From Parvibaculum sp963975745 (lineage in GTDB: Bacteria > Pseudomonadota > Alphaproteobacteria > Parvibaculales > Parvibaculaceae), in assembly GCF_963975745.1 (NCBI RefSeq), contig NZ_CAXBIB010000015.1, forward strand, positions 1 through 64,000: a stretch of DNA of 64,000 nt. The letters run 5' to 3'. Numbering within the stretch: the first letter of the stretch is position 1; each line of letters begins with the position of its first letter. The translations under genes and the position numbers were made by a program. Shown piece by piece: positions 18,002-26,092 of the stretch. The notes under the pieces are model-generated. The model searched no databases, was not told the DNA's origin, and saw only the letters and a program-made list of their open reading frames with translations.

Positions 18002-18799
18002 TCAGTTGAGAGCGAGCGCGGCTGTCGGTTCCTCCTTCAACGCTTCGCGGCTCGCTGTCTGGCCTTCGGCGATGCCCGGACGCAGATCGGCGGGCATGTT
18101 CCTCTCAAGGGCGGCCAGGAACGGTGCGGTTTCGCCCAGCGGCGGAAAGTCGGTCTGCGCGATGCTGCGGAACGTCTTCTGGTCGAGATTGACCCAGACG
18201 AACGGCCGCTCGCGCGATTGCCGCTTGATCCACTGATAGGGCGCGTCGTTCCAGGCGACGATCTCCCAGTTCTTGTTGTCGAGCACGAATTCGCCACGGT
18301 CGGTTTTCACCAGCAGCACCGCATGGCCGTCGCCGTTCCATTCGCGGACCACGGCAAGCAGCAGCTGGTCGGGCGACCATCCCCGTTCGATCAGCAGCTT
18401 GCGTTTCAGCAGCGCAAGGTCCTCGCAGTCGCCGCCGCGTTCGTCGGCGATCGCCCACCATTCGGCGCGCTGGTAGAGCACCATGTCGTCGACCTGCGGG
18501 ATCGTCCGGTTGACCCAGTCGTTGACCTCGGCCAGTTCCGCCCAGCGCGCGGGCGTCAGTTCCATTTTCTGCGGCGCGTCGGTGCCGCCGGCGCATTCAT
18601 CCGGGTTGCGGATGCAGAAGCCGATATAGCCGTAAGGGGGCGGCGCCTGCTGACCGGTCGGCATCGCGGCGGCAACGCGATATTCGCGCGGGCCGTCATT
18701 GTTGAAGAAGCCGATGCTTCCCACGCGGTCCGGCGCCTGGCAGCTGGCAAGCGCCAGTGCGAGACCCGTCGTCAGAAGAAGATTTTTACGCCACGACAT
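18002..18799 (-). CDS. Transglutaminase-like cysteine proteinase (BTLCP family) lipoprotein
   Basis: A 265-aa protein of the bacterial transglutaminase-like cysteine proteinase family (Pfam BTLCP). Catalytic residues are Cys125 in GGDCEDLALLKR, His159 in GDGHAVLLV and Asp174 in FVLDN. The N-terminus is a signal peptide with lipobox LASC20, so it is probably anchored in an envelope membrane. LapG of the Lap biofilm-adhesin system belongs to this broad family, but no LapD or LapA is nearby. Three evenly spaced TTTGAAWC boxes lie 96-147 bp upstream. Confidence 0.9.
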   Translation of the reverse strand: MSWRKNLLLTTGLALALASCQAPDRVGSIGFFNNDGPREYRVAAAMPTGQQAPPPYGYIGFCIRNPDECAGGTDAPQKMELTPARWAELAEVNDWVNRTIPQVDDMVLYQRAEWWAIADERGGDCEDLALLKRKLLIERGWSPDQLLLAVVREWNGDGHAVLLVKTDRGEFVLDNKNWEIVAWNDAPYQWIKRQSRERPFVWVNLDQKTFRSIAQTDFPPLGETAPFLAALERNMPADLRPGIAEGQTASREALKEEPTAALALN

Positions 18800-19119
18800 C
18801 TTGCCACCCCGATCGCTTACGAACCCGGCCTGATGGGCTCATGAGCGCAGGATGGCAGCGAGGCATTGGCGCGCGTTTAAATACGGGAATCGCATTTGAA
18901 ACGAATTCGCGGCGAGTTTGAATCGCCTTTGGATAAAATTTGAATCAATCGAATTTTAGTCAAATGCCGTCGATCGGGCGGCGCCGGAAATGCCTTTGTT
19001 TACAGGTCTTTCCGCCCCGTCGGCGGGTCGGGACGGCGCGCGTTGGCGGCCTTGCGGCGCGCGGGCCGGACTTGTTTCGCGTCCGGCATTTTTCAGAAAA
19101 TTTTTCCGCCGGACGCCTT
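18800..19119. promoter_or_regulatory. 320-bp intergenic region with three phased TTTGAAWC boxes
   Basis: Noncoding DNA upstream of the BTLCP gene and downstream of the crotonase gene that ends at 19120. Within an AT-rich patch (about 18876-18960), TTTGAAAC, TTTGAATC and TTTGAATC start at 18895, 18917 and 18939, exactly 22 bp (two helical turns) apart. This looks like a binding array for a regulator of the minus-strand BTLCP gene. The remainder (18965-19119) is GC-rich with no feature I can name. Confidence 0.5.
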
Positions 19120-19827
19120 TCAGCCGCTGCGGGCGCCGTCGAAGCTGCCGGAATCGGCCGCCAGCGTGTCGCGGATATGGGCAATCGTCGCCGCGCGTTC
19201 CTTGCGCTTGGTATTGGCGAAGGCAGGCTGGGCCAGCGCGGCCAGCGCCGCGGCGCGGGCCCGGGCGATCTCGATCAGCGCGTCGGGCGCCACTGTTTCG
19301 TCGAGATAGCCGACCGCCACCGCCTCGGCGGGCCCGTAGGTGCGGGCCTGTGTGACGGCCTCCGTGAAACGGTTGCGCGCCAGCCGGTCGCGGGCCAGTT
19401 CGATGCCGAAAACCGGCATGGTCATGCCGATGGCGACTTCCGGCAGGCCGATCTTGAAGGCGCCGTCGACGCCGATCCGGGCATCGCCCGCCAGCAGCAG
19501 CAAGCCGCCGGCGGCCAGTGCATGGCCGCTGCAGGCCATGACGACGGGCAGGGGATATTCATAGAGCCGCATCAGCAGTTCGGCGCCGGCGCTGACCAGC
19601 CTGCGGACGTTTTCGGGCCCCGATGCCATCACCTCGAGGTCGAAGCCGGCGCAGAAACGCTTTTCGCGGCCGGCGATCAGCACGGCCTTCGCGGATTTTT
19701 CGGCTGTGTCGAGGGCGGCGTTGATCGCATCGATCATGGCATGGCCCAGCGCATTGGCCTTGCCGTCATCCATGGCGAGGGTGGCGATGTCGCTGTCGAG
19801 CGAATAGGCGAGAATGGACGTGCTCAC
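19120..19827 (-). CDS. Crotonase/enoyl-CoA hydratase family protein, isomerase-like
   Basis: Crotonase of 235 aa, short for the family. It keeps the second catalytic glutamate (Glu130 in GLPE) but has Leu110 where hydratases have the first; a one-glutamate site is typical of delta3,delta2-enoyl-CoA isomerases, so isomerisation is the likeliest activity. Oxyanion segments CAGFDL (59-64) and SGHALAAGG (100-108) are present. The start is GTG at 19827, supported by AGGGAG six bases upstream. Single gene. Confidence 0.88.
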   Translation of the reverse strand: MSTSILAYSLDSDIATLAMDDGKANALGHAMIDAINAALDTAEKSAKAVLIAGREKRFCAGFDLEVMASGPENVRRLVSAGAELLMRLYEYPLPVVMACSGHALAAGGLLLLAGDARIGVDGAFKIGLPEVAIGMTMPVFGIELARDRLARNRFTEAVTQARTYGPAEAVAVGYLDETVAPDALIEIARARAAALAALAQPAFANTKRKERAATIAHIRDTLAADSGSFDGARSG

Positions 19828-19902
19828 GGGCGGCTCCCTTGTTGTCGGGAACCAGTCTAGCGCGATGACGGCGCAAAAGCCGAGACGGGATCAGCCCCGA
19901 AA

Positions 19903-20511
19903 TCAGCCAAAGGGGCGCGAAAGGGCGCTGGCGCGTTCGGGGATATTGGTGAACTGGATGCCGATGCCTGCCTCGGTATGGCGCACCACGCGGCCGGTCA
20001 TGCGGCCGATCGAGACATCGGTGCCGATCGGCGGGCGCGGATCGACGGCCACCTGGGCGCCGCCCAGCGACATGTCGACGATGCGGCAGGGCATGGTGGT
20101 GCCGTCGCCCATGGTCAGTACCGAGCTTTCCTCGAGGCCGGCCTCGCCCGGCGCATAGCGGGCAAAGCTGCGCCGCGCCGAAACCTCGATCTTTTCGCCG
20201 CGCGCCAGTGCTTCCAGACGCTGGGCCAGACGCTCGCGGCGCGGGCCGCTGATCGCCGTCTCGATGGCGAAACCGCCTTCGAAGGTCCGCACGACCTTGC
20301 CTTCGAAGCGGCCGAATTCGTCGAGATAGACAATGACCGGATCGCCGACTTCGACCGCGATGTCGGTCCTGAGCGCGATGCCGCCCAGCGACATGTCGCG
20401 AAGCGAGCAGGTATGTTCGCCGCCATCGGGCGCCAGGAAGCGGCCCTTGGCTTCGAAGGCCACCCGCTGGTGCTTGCGCCGCTCGTCATGCTCGATTTCG
20501 TCGGATTGCAT
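19903..20511 (-). CDS. Protein with two PilZ domains
   Basis: A 202-aa protein with two PilZ-like domains in tandem. The first begins with the c-di-GMP-type RxxxR motif (ERRKHQRVAF) and continues to DMSLGGIALRT; the second (about residues 110-195) has RRSFAR and DMSLGGAQV. PilZ domains bind cyclic di-GMP and control motility, adhesion or exopolysaccharide. The N-terminal domain looks competent (RRKHQR plus D-x-S-x-x-G); the second has a less perfect arginine motif. ATG at 20511 fits the domain start; the frame opens to 20559. Confidence 0.85.
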   Translation of the reverse strand: MQSDEIEHDERRKHQRVAFEAKGRFLAPDGGEHTCSLRDMSLGGIALRTDIAVEVGDPVIVYLDEFGRFEGKVVRTFEGGFAIETAISGPRRERLAQRLEALARGEKIEVSARRSFARYAPGEAGLEESSVLTMGDGTTMPCRIVDMSLGGAQVAVDPRPPIGTDVSIGRMTGRVVRHTEAGIGIQFTNIPERASALSRPFG

Positions 20512-20835
20512 CTGTACCCGGCCCGGATTGTCGATGAATCGGTCCCGTGCTCCTGGCACCGGCCTTTCCGGGCAAAGAATAGCCCCGTCACGGTTAATGA
20601 ATTTTTACCGCAGGCACACACTGAAACCAATATTTTTCTCGTTCCGGCAAGGGCTTGCCGGAATGCCGCACAAATTGACGCTTGCGTCAGCTTCGCTGAT
20701 TCCCGACAATCGCCGTCAAATTCCGATCAATCAGGGAATCGGGGCCAGAGGCGGCCGGAGCCGGGCATGGCGGACCTTGCGGTCCCGCGTGGCGCTGCGT
20801 CTGGCAAATCAAATTCAACGGGCAGGAACAGTCTC
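20512..20835. promoter_or_regulatory. Divergent intergenic region with two palindromes
   Basis: The 324 bp between the PilZ gene (minus) and the GMC oxidoreductase gene (plus) hold a 10-bp inverted repeat TTCCGGCAAG-GG-CTTGCCGGAA (20642-20663) and the palindrome TGACGC-TT-GCGTCA (20676-20689). Both are placed where operators for either gene would lie. No promoter hexamers are assigned. Confidence 0.45.
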
Positions 20836-22482
20836 ATGAGCGATTTCGATTTCATCATCATCGGTGCCGGCAGCGCGGGCTGCGTGCTGGCCAACCGCTT
20901 GTCCGAAAATCCGGCCAACAAGGTGCTGCTGCTGGAGGCGGGGTCGAAAGACAAGAACTTCATGATCCACATGCCCGCCGGCGTCGGCAAGCTGATCGGC
21001 ACCGACATGGCCAACTGGTACTACTACACCGAAGGCCAGCCTTTCCTGAACAACCGCAAGCTCTTCTGGCCGCGCGGCAAGGTGCTGGGCGGTTCGTCCT
21101 CCATCAACGGCATGATCTATATTCGCGGCCATGCGCGCGACTACGACATGTGGCGTCAGCTCGGCCTCGAGGGCTGGGGTTTCTCGGACGTGCTGCCTTA
21201 TTTCCGCCGCGCCGAAGGCAACGAGAACGGCAACAGCGCCTTCCATGGCGGCGACGGTCCGCTCGGCGTCTCCAATCCGCGCAAGACCAACGTGCTGTTC
21301 GATGCCTTTGTCGAGGCCGGCAAACAGGCCGGTCATCCCTACACGGACGACTTCAACGGCCCGCAGCAGGAAGGCGTCGGTCCTTACCAGCTCACCATCA
21401 AGAACGGCCAGCGTTGCAGCGCCGCCAAGGGCTATCTGACGCCGGTGCTCGACCGTCCCAACCTCACCGTCGAGGTCGAGGCGCTGACGTCGCGCATTCT
21501 CTTCGACGGCAAGAAGGCCGTCGGCGTCGAATACACGCAGAAGGGCGAGACGAAGGTCGCGCGCGCGGCCCGCGAAATCGTGCTTTCGGGCGGCGCCGTC
21601 AATTCACCGCAGGTGCTGCAGCTTTCGGGCATCGGCAAGGGCGACTATCTGCGCAAGTTCGGCATCGATGTCGTCGCCGATCTGCCCGGCGTCGGCCAGA
21701 ACCTGCAGGATCATCTCGACTGCGTCGTGCTCAATGAATGCACGCAGCCGATCACGCTGCACAGCCAGGTCAGCAACCCGCTGAAGCAGATCATGACCGG
21801 CATGCAGTACACGTTCCTGAAATCGGGGCTGGCCACGTCGAACGGGCTCGAGTCCGGCGGCTTCCTGAAGACGCGGCCGGAGCTTGAAATTCCCGACATC
21901 CAGCTTCACTTCGTGGCCGCGATGATGCGCGACCATGCGCGCGTCAAGTCCGACCGTCACGGCTTCACCGTTCACATCTGTCAGTTGCGTCCCGAAAGCC
22001 GCGGCTATGTCGCGCTGAAGTCGCTCGATCCGGCCGATCATGCGCTGATCCAGCCCAACTATCTGGCCTCCGAGACCGACCGCAAGGTGATGCGCGACGG
22101 CGTCAGGATGGTGCGCAACATCATTGCGCAGCGCGCGATGGACCCCTATCGCGGGCCCGAATTCTGGCCGGGTGCCGACAAGCAGTCGGATGCCGAGATC
22201 GATGCCTGGATCCGCGAGACCGCCGAGACGATCTATCACCCGGTCGGCACGGCCAAGATGGGTAACGATCCGATGGCGGTGGTCGACACGAAGTGCCGCG
22301 TGCACGGGCTGCAGGGCCTGCGCGTCGTCGATGCCTCGGTGATGCCGACGCTGGTCGGCGGCAACACCAATGCGCCGACCATCATGATCGCGGAAAAGAT
22401 TTCCGACGACATGCTGGGCAAGGCGCCGCTGCCGGCCGAAAACGTCACCATTGCCGAAGACCGGGTCGGCCACGCCGCCTGA
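20836..22482 (+). CDS. GMC family oxidoreductase (choline / alcohol dehydrogenase-like)
   Basis: A 548-aa FAD-dependent glucose-methanol-choline oxidoreductase. The ADP-binding motif GAGSAG is at residues 10-15. GMC signature 1 (GKVLGGSSSINGMIYIRG) is near residues 83-100 and signature 2 (GGAVNSPQVLQLSGIG) near 252-267. The active-site His is in YHPVGTAKM and the partner Asn in NTNAPTIM. It oxidises an alcohol, probably a long-chain or polyethylene-glycol-type substrate; BetA is not claimed because no betaine genes are near. ATG at 20836 is the family start. Confidence 0.92.
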   Translation: MSDFDFIIIGAGSAGCVLANRLSENPANKVLLLEAGSKDKNFMIHMPAGVGKLIGTDMANWYYYTEGQPFLNNRKLFWPRGKVLGGSSSINGMIYIRGHARDYDMWRQLGLEGWGFSDVLPYFRRAEGNENGNSAFHGGDGPLGVSNPRKTNVLFDAFVEAGKQAGHPYTDDFNGPQQEGVGPYQLTIKNGQRCSAAKGYLTPVLDRPNLTVEVEALTSRILFDGKKAVGVEYTQKGETKVARAAREIVLSGGAVNSPQVLQLSGIGKGDYLRKFGIDVVADLPGVGQNLQDHLDCVVLNECTQPITLHSQVSNPLKQIMTGMQYTFLKSGLATSNGLESGGFLKTRPELEIPDIQLHFVAAMMRDHARVKSDRHGFTVHICQLRPESRGYVALKSLDPADHALIQPNYLASETDRKVMRDGVRMVRNIIAQRAMDPYRGPEFWPGADKQSDAEIDAWIRETAETIYHPVGTAKMGNDPMAVVDTKCRVHGLQGLRVVDASVMPTLVGGNTNAPTIMIAEKISDDMLGKAPLPAENVTIAEDRVGHAA

Positions 22483-22504
22483 TCCGGGCTTGCCCGATTG
22501 CAGG

Positions 22505-22534
22505 AAAGCCGGTGTCTTTCGACACCGGCTTTTC
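22505..22534 (+). terminator. Rho-independent terminator after the GMC gene
   Basis: AAAGCCGGTGTC, loop TTTC, and the exact complement GACACCGGCTTT followed by T residues. A 12-bp perfect stem 22 bp after the GMC stop codon. The A-run on the left arm lets it act on the minus strand too, ending the PAS gene's transcript. Confidence 0.88.
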
Positions 22535-22582
22535 TGTGTGTGACGTCTCTCTTGCTGCCCTCCACAGGCGGCGGGCCGACGT

Positions 22583-23263
22583 TCAGCCGTGCTCTTCCTG
22601 ATTGCCCAGCGGCGATTTCACCAGCCGCAGATAGGAGCGCTCGCCGCGCAGCGGGGCGCCTTGCGGGGCGCGCTTGCCGATATGGGCGACCGCGACGGGT
22701 GGCTTTTCGTTGACAAGACGGCGGGCGGCGATCTGGGCGGCCGGCGCGCGTTTGGGCATGCGTTCGGGGTCGAGGCGGCGCAGGCGGTCGATCCATTGCC
22801 GCGCCAGCAGGCGGTCGCCGACCCAGGACTGGCGGTCGACCGGTACGGCCGCACCGAGGACGCGCGTCAGCGAACCGTCTTCATGCAGCAGCGGCAGCAG
22901 CACCATCTCGAAGGTCGCTTCGCGCCCGTCGGTGGTCGCGGCGGTATATTCGACGACCGCGACGCCGGCATTGGCGGTCACGTCCTCGAGCGCGTCCTTG
23001 ATGGTCTCGGCGCAATCGTCGCCCCACATCGAAATCATGTTGTGGCCGCGAAACTCCATCCCGTAGACGTTGCACAGGCCGGTGCCGGCCAGGCGGAAAC
23101 GGTAGGTGTCTCGGTCCTTGCGTTCGAGGATGAAGACATAGGGCAGGACGGCGCGCATGTCGCCGGGTTCGATCTCGCTGCGCCGCGGTGCCGGGCGGCC
23201 GGCGCGGATCGCGTTCCAGTAGTCGAACAGCGCTTGTGTGGTCTTGTGCTTCATCGCCCTCAT
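22583..23263 (-). CDS. PAS domain protein (PAS_5 / DUF1369 type)
   Basis: A 226-aa protein whose residues about 5-165 form a PAS_5 domain (FDYWNAIRAGRPAPRRSEIEPGDMRAVLPYVFILER... GTGLCNVYGMEFRGHNM). The rest is a basic, Arg-rich tail. Alphaproteobacterial PAS_5 proteins are standalone sensors of unknown output; no catalytic domain is fused. The start could be ATG at 23263 (GAGG six bases upstream) or at 23254. The neighbouring cluster of exported proteins starts on the opposite strand 480 bp away. Confidence 0.82.
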   Translation of the reverse strand: MRAMKHKTTQALFDYWNAIRAGRPAPRRSEIEPGDMRAVLPYVFILERKDRDTYRFRLAGTGLCNVYGMEFRGHNMISMWGDDCAETIKDALEDVTANAGVAVVEYTAATTDGREATFEMVLLPLLHEDGSLTRVLGAAVPVDRQSWVGDRLLARQWIDRLRRLDPERMPKRAPAAQIAARRLVNEKPPVAVAHIGKRAPQGAPLRGERSYLRLVKSPLGNQEEHG

Positions 23264-23743
23264 CCCTCGCCTCGGCGTTGTCTCCGCCCGGCGGGGGATA
23301 CCCCCTGATGCCCGGCCGGATACTAGCTCATTCGAAACGGGTCGTCCCGTTTCAGGTCTCGCCGTCTCGATCCGGTCCCTTGCGGCCGTTCCGTACCGAT
23401 CCGGTACGGGATGACGGGCCATGCGGGGCGGACAGGCGAGAGGGAGCAGAAACCGTGCCAGACGTTAATGCCCGGCCGCCGCCGCCAGGTGCAGCGCCGC
23501 CGATGGCCAGATTATTCTTTTTAAAACAATGGGATAGGAGAAAGATGCCGACGTCTTGCGGTGCCTCATTGGTTAATGTGGCGCCCGTTCTGTGCCGGAT
23601 CCGGAAGGCCGGGCGCTTGCAACGGGGCGAGGGGCGGGCTGTGCGGCGGCCTTGGGACGTCCGGCACGGCTTCTGCATTGTACTGAGCGAGTACGGGTTT
23701 GAGACGCAGGCCAACGAGCCCCCCGAGGGCCGGGAGTGTCAGA
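23264..23743. other. 480-bp divergent noncoding region
   Basis: Holds the promoters of the PAS gene (minus) and the Asn-repeat exported protein (plus). The only structures I see are the palindrome CCGTACC-GATCC-GGTACGG (23391-23409) and an AT-rich patch (23511-23530) that could be a promoter -10 region for the plus-strand gene. Open frames crossing it lack start context. Confidence 0.45.
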
Positions 23744-24685
23744 ATGAAGAAGCAGATGAAGTTTACCCTTTCCAGCCGCGGGCTGGGCGCGAGCGGCCTG
23801 GCGCTGGCCGCCGCCCTGTTCTACGCCTCGATGGGCGCGGCGCCCGCCTTGTCCGGCAGCTGCGACAGCGGTTGCGGCGGCTACACGCCGCCCAAGCCTG
23901 ATTACGGGTCGATCTACAACAAGAACTACAACAAGAATTACAATCAGAACTACAACAAGAATTACAACAAGAACTACAACCAGAACACCAACACCAATAC
24001 GAACACCAACACCAACACCAATACGAATACCAACACCAACAACGTCAATGTCGAGGTTCACGTCAATGCCTCGGCACAGGCCAGCGCCACGGCGACGGCG
24101 ATCGCCAATGCCAATGCAGCGTCCGACAGCGCCTCGCAGTCGATGGACCGCGGCAGCGCGGTGGCGATCGGCAATGGCAGCGGCGGCGGCTTCGGCGGTG
24201 GCGGTGGCGGCTACTTCGTGGCCGCGGCACCGGCGGCACCGATGGGTGCGCTCAATGTCATCGTGCGCGAGAAGCATGTGACAAAGCCGGTCAAGGCGAT
24301 CTGCGTCAGCGCCAAGGGGCTTGAAGAAGCCGCGCGCATGAGCTCGGCCGCTACCGAAGTGACGCCCGGCCAGGATGTCGAACTCTTCCATTGCGTCGCC
24401 GGCGACATGCTGGTGGCCACGATCGGCCGCATGGCCGGCGCCGACGGCAAGACGCCCGACTATCTCGGCGGCTATGTCATCGAATGCCGTCCGGGCGAGG
24501 CGCTGCGTCACGGTTCCAACGGCATGCTGGCCTGCGTGCCGCAGCAGAAGCCGTCGATGAGCCGCATCCCGCAGGCGACCCGCATGGCCTATGCCGAAGT
24601 GCTGATCCGCAAGAGCAGCCGCCACGAGCAGGTCTCGTCCAGCGATGCCGGCGGTGGCTTCTTCACCGGCGGAGTCGGCTACTGA
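23744..24685 (+). CDS. Exported protein with an Asn/Tyr/Gln repeat region
   Basis: A 313-aa protein with a signal peptide (residues 1-37). Residues about 58-100 are low complexity: six (N/Y)YN(K/Q)-type units, then a run of about ten Asn-Thr pairs. These are followed by an Ala/Asn/Ser stretch (108-135), a Gly-rich patch (145-156) and a folded C-terminal domain (165-305) with three Cys (KAICVS, FHCVAG, IECRPG). The repeat composition resembles prion-like or amyloid-forming segments. ATG at 23744 follows GGGAG. The gene ends at a strong terminator and stands alone. No named family; a surface-structural role is an inference. Confidence 0.8.
   Translation: MKKQMKFTLSSRGLGASGLALAAALFYASMGAAPALSGSCDSGCGGYTPPKPDYGSIYNKNYNKNYNQNYNKNYNKNYNQNTNTNTNTNTNTNTNTNTNNVNVEVHVNASAQASATATAIANANAASDSASQSMDRGSAVAIGNGSGGGFGGGGGGYFVAAAPAAPMGALNVIVREKHVTKPVKAICVSAKGLEEAARMSSAATEVTPGQDVELFHCVAGDMLVATIGRMAGADGKTPDYLGGYVIECRPGEALRHGSNGMLACVPQQKPSMSRIPQATRMAYAEVLIRKSSRHEQVSSSDAGGGFFTGGVGY
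23912..24043 (+). repeat. Coding tandem repeat (Asn-rich)
   Basis: Roughly 130 bp of AAC/AAT-rich tandem units encode the NYNK/NYNQ and NTNT runs of the exported protein. The codon wobble between units shows the repeat is conserved at protein level and not just a recent slippage product, though repeat number may still vary between strains. Confidence 0.85.
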
Positions 24686-24713
24686 CCTTTCCGGTCATTT
24701 GATCCGTATCCTG

Positions 24714-24743
24714 AACGGGGAGGGCGCGAGTCCTCCCCGTTTT
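24714..24743 (+). terminator. Rho-independent terminator
   Basis: AACGGGGAGG (24714-24723) pairs perfectly with CCTCCCCGTT (24732-24741), followed by TT. It lies 29 bp after the stop of the Asn-repeat protein gene. The same CGGGGAGG core is used by the hairpin at 28097. Confidence 0.9.
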
Positions 24744-24869
24744 GTCTGCACTCGCCGTTTCACCTGCGACACTTGCGCATCGTGCCTGCGGCATCGGCGT
24801 ATATTGACGTATTGACGGCACGGGCATCATATCGATGACAGCAGTTGAATTTTGCACGGTGCATCGAAG

Positions 24870-26084
24870 ATGCGGGCGGGGCGGGGCATATTACTTCTGG
24901 TTCTGACGGCGGGGCTTGCGGGCAGCGCTCTGGCGCAGCATCACGGGCCGATACCGGCGCCGCCGGTTCCGAAGCAGCCGACCGCGCCGGTTCAGCAGCA
25001 ACTGCAACAGAAACAGATCGAGCGGAGCCGGCCGGACGGATTTGCGCGTCCGACGGTGGCGTCGCCTGAAGCAAGACAGGAGCGGGCCGGCAGAGGCATG
25101 CCGCCGCTCTGGCCGGCGGGCTATCACGAGCGGGGCACGGCGGTGCATGCGCTCAATGAGTTGATGAAGCAGCAGACCGGCGACACCAAGCCCACCTATC
25201 TGTCCGTGACCGCGACCAATGGCGCTTTCCTCGCCACCAAAAAATATACCGGTGCGCTGGGCGATAAATGGGAAGTCACCTACTGGGTCTCACCCGGAGA
25301 TCTCGGGATCGACTATCCGCAGAATGCGGATGGATGGTCGGCAGAGTGGGACAACTCCAGCGGCAAGCTGGGCTGGCCTTATGACGACGCCGGTCGAGGG
25401 GTGGGAACGCTCGACCTGACGGTCGAACAGCCGCAGCCGCCGGCGCCAGAGCCCGTACGCGAGCCGGTACGCAAGCCAGTGCGCCAGCAGGAAGACTATT
25501 CGCATCTTCCGCCGGAAGAGATTCCCCTCAACCTGCGCGAGCATCTCGGTCTTGAATTGCCGGCCCACGATCCGGCCGCAGTCGATTACTCGAAGGGGCT
25601 TGCCATGCGCGACGAGGAGCGTGCGGCGGCAACGCGAAATCTTGCGCATGGGATTGCCAATATCGGCCTTGAGGCCGGCATCTTCATCGGGTCGACCGCG
25701 TTTCCGGTGGCCGGGGCGATCCTGGGCGGCAGCCGCGGCTTCTTCAACGCCTATATTGCGGCTCTTGAAAGCGGTGCTACCGAAACCGAGGCCATGTTGC
25801 GCGGGTTCGGGGCGGCGGGCGTCAATGTTTCGATCAATCTGACCGGCGGCAAGCTGGCGGAGGCACTGAAAAGTAATCCGCTTCTGGCGCAGTCGCTCGG
25901 TCAGATGACGCAGCGCGTCAAGGTGCTGGTCGCCATGAACATCGATGCGGCATCGAACCTGATCGGCAATTTTGCCGAAAGCGGGCTTTATGCGCTGGGG
26001 GAGATCGCTGGCGAACCGCGTCCCGACGCGTGGCGGTACGAACAGCCGTTCCCGCCCGGCCAGCAATATCAGCTCGAAAGGTGA
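24870..26084 (+). CDS. Hypothetical exported protein
   Basis: A 404-aa protein with a signal peptide (about residues 1-23, ending SALAQ). A Pro/Gln-rich segment follows, then a globular part (about 75-180) with a small W-rich beta region, a Pro/Arg linker (PAPEPVREPVRKPVRQQ) and a C-terminal Gly/Ala-rich hydrophobic region (about 262-345). No family recognised. ATG at 24870 is preferred over TTG at 24852. The next gene starts 8 bp downstream, so 24870-28074 is probably one transcription unit of three exported proteins. Confidence 0.75.
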   Translation: MRAGRGILLLVLTAGLAGSALAQHHGPIPAPPVPKQPTAPVQQQLQQKQIERSRPDGFARPTVASPEARQERAGRGMPPLWPAGYHERGTAVHALNELMKQQTGDTKPTYLSVTATNGAFLATKKYTGALGDKWEVTYWVSPGDLGIDYPQNADGWSAEWDNSSGKLGWPYDDAGRGVGTLDLTVEQPQPPAPEPVREPVRKPVRQQEDYSHLPPEEIPLNLREHLGLELPAHDPAAVDYSKGLAMRDEERAAATRNLAHGIANIGLEAGIFIGSTAFPVAGAILGGSRGFFNAYIAALESGATETEAMLRGFGAAGVNVSINLTGGKLAEALKSNPLLAQSLGQMTQRVKVLVAMNIDAASNLIGNFAESGLYALGEIAGEPRPDAWRYEQPFPPGQQYQLER

Positions 26085-26092
26085 GACCGGGC

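Noticed and set aside
16053..18236. Very long + strand open frame across FKBP, GYF-like and crotonase genes
   Set aside because: Crosses several real genes in the wrong frame and has no domain; it only reflects codon bias of high-GC DNA.
23188..23901. Open frame across the PAS-to-Asn-repeat intergenic region
   Set aside because: No ribosome-binding site, runs against the PAS gene, and overlaps the well-supported start at 23744 in another frame.
23912..24043. Short tandem DNA repeat in the Asn-rich gene as a CRISPR-like or minisatellite array
   Set aside because: The unit is 6-12 bp, no spacers and no leader; it encodes a periodic protein segment in frame with a signal-peptide gene.
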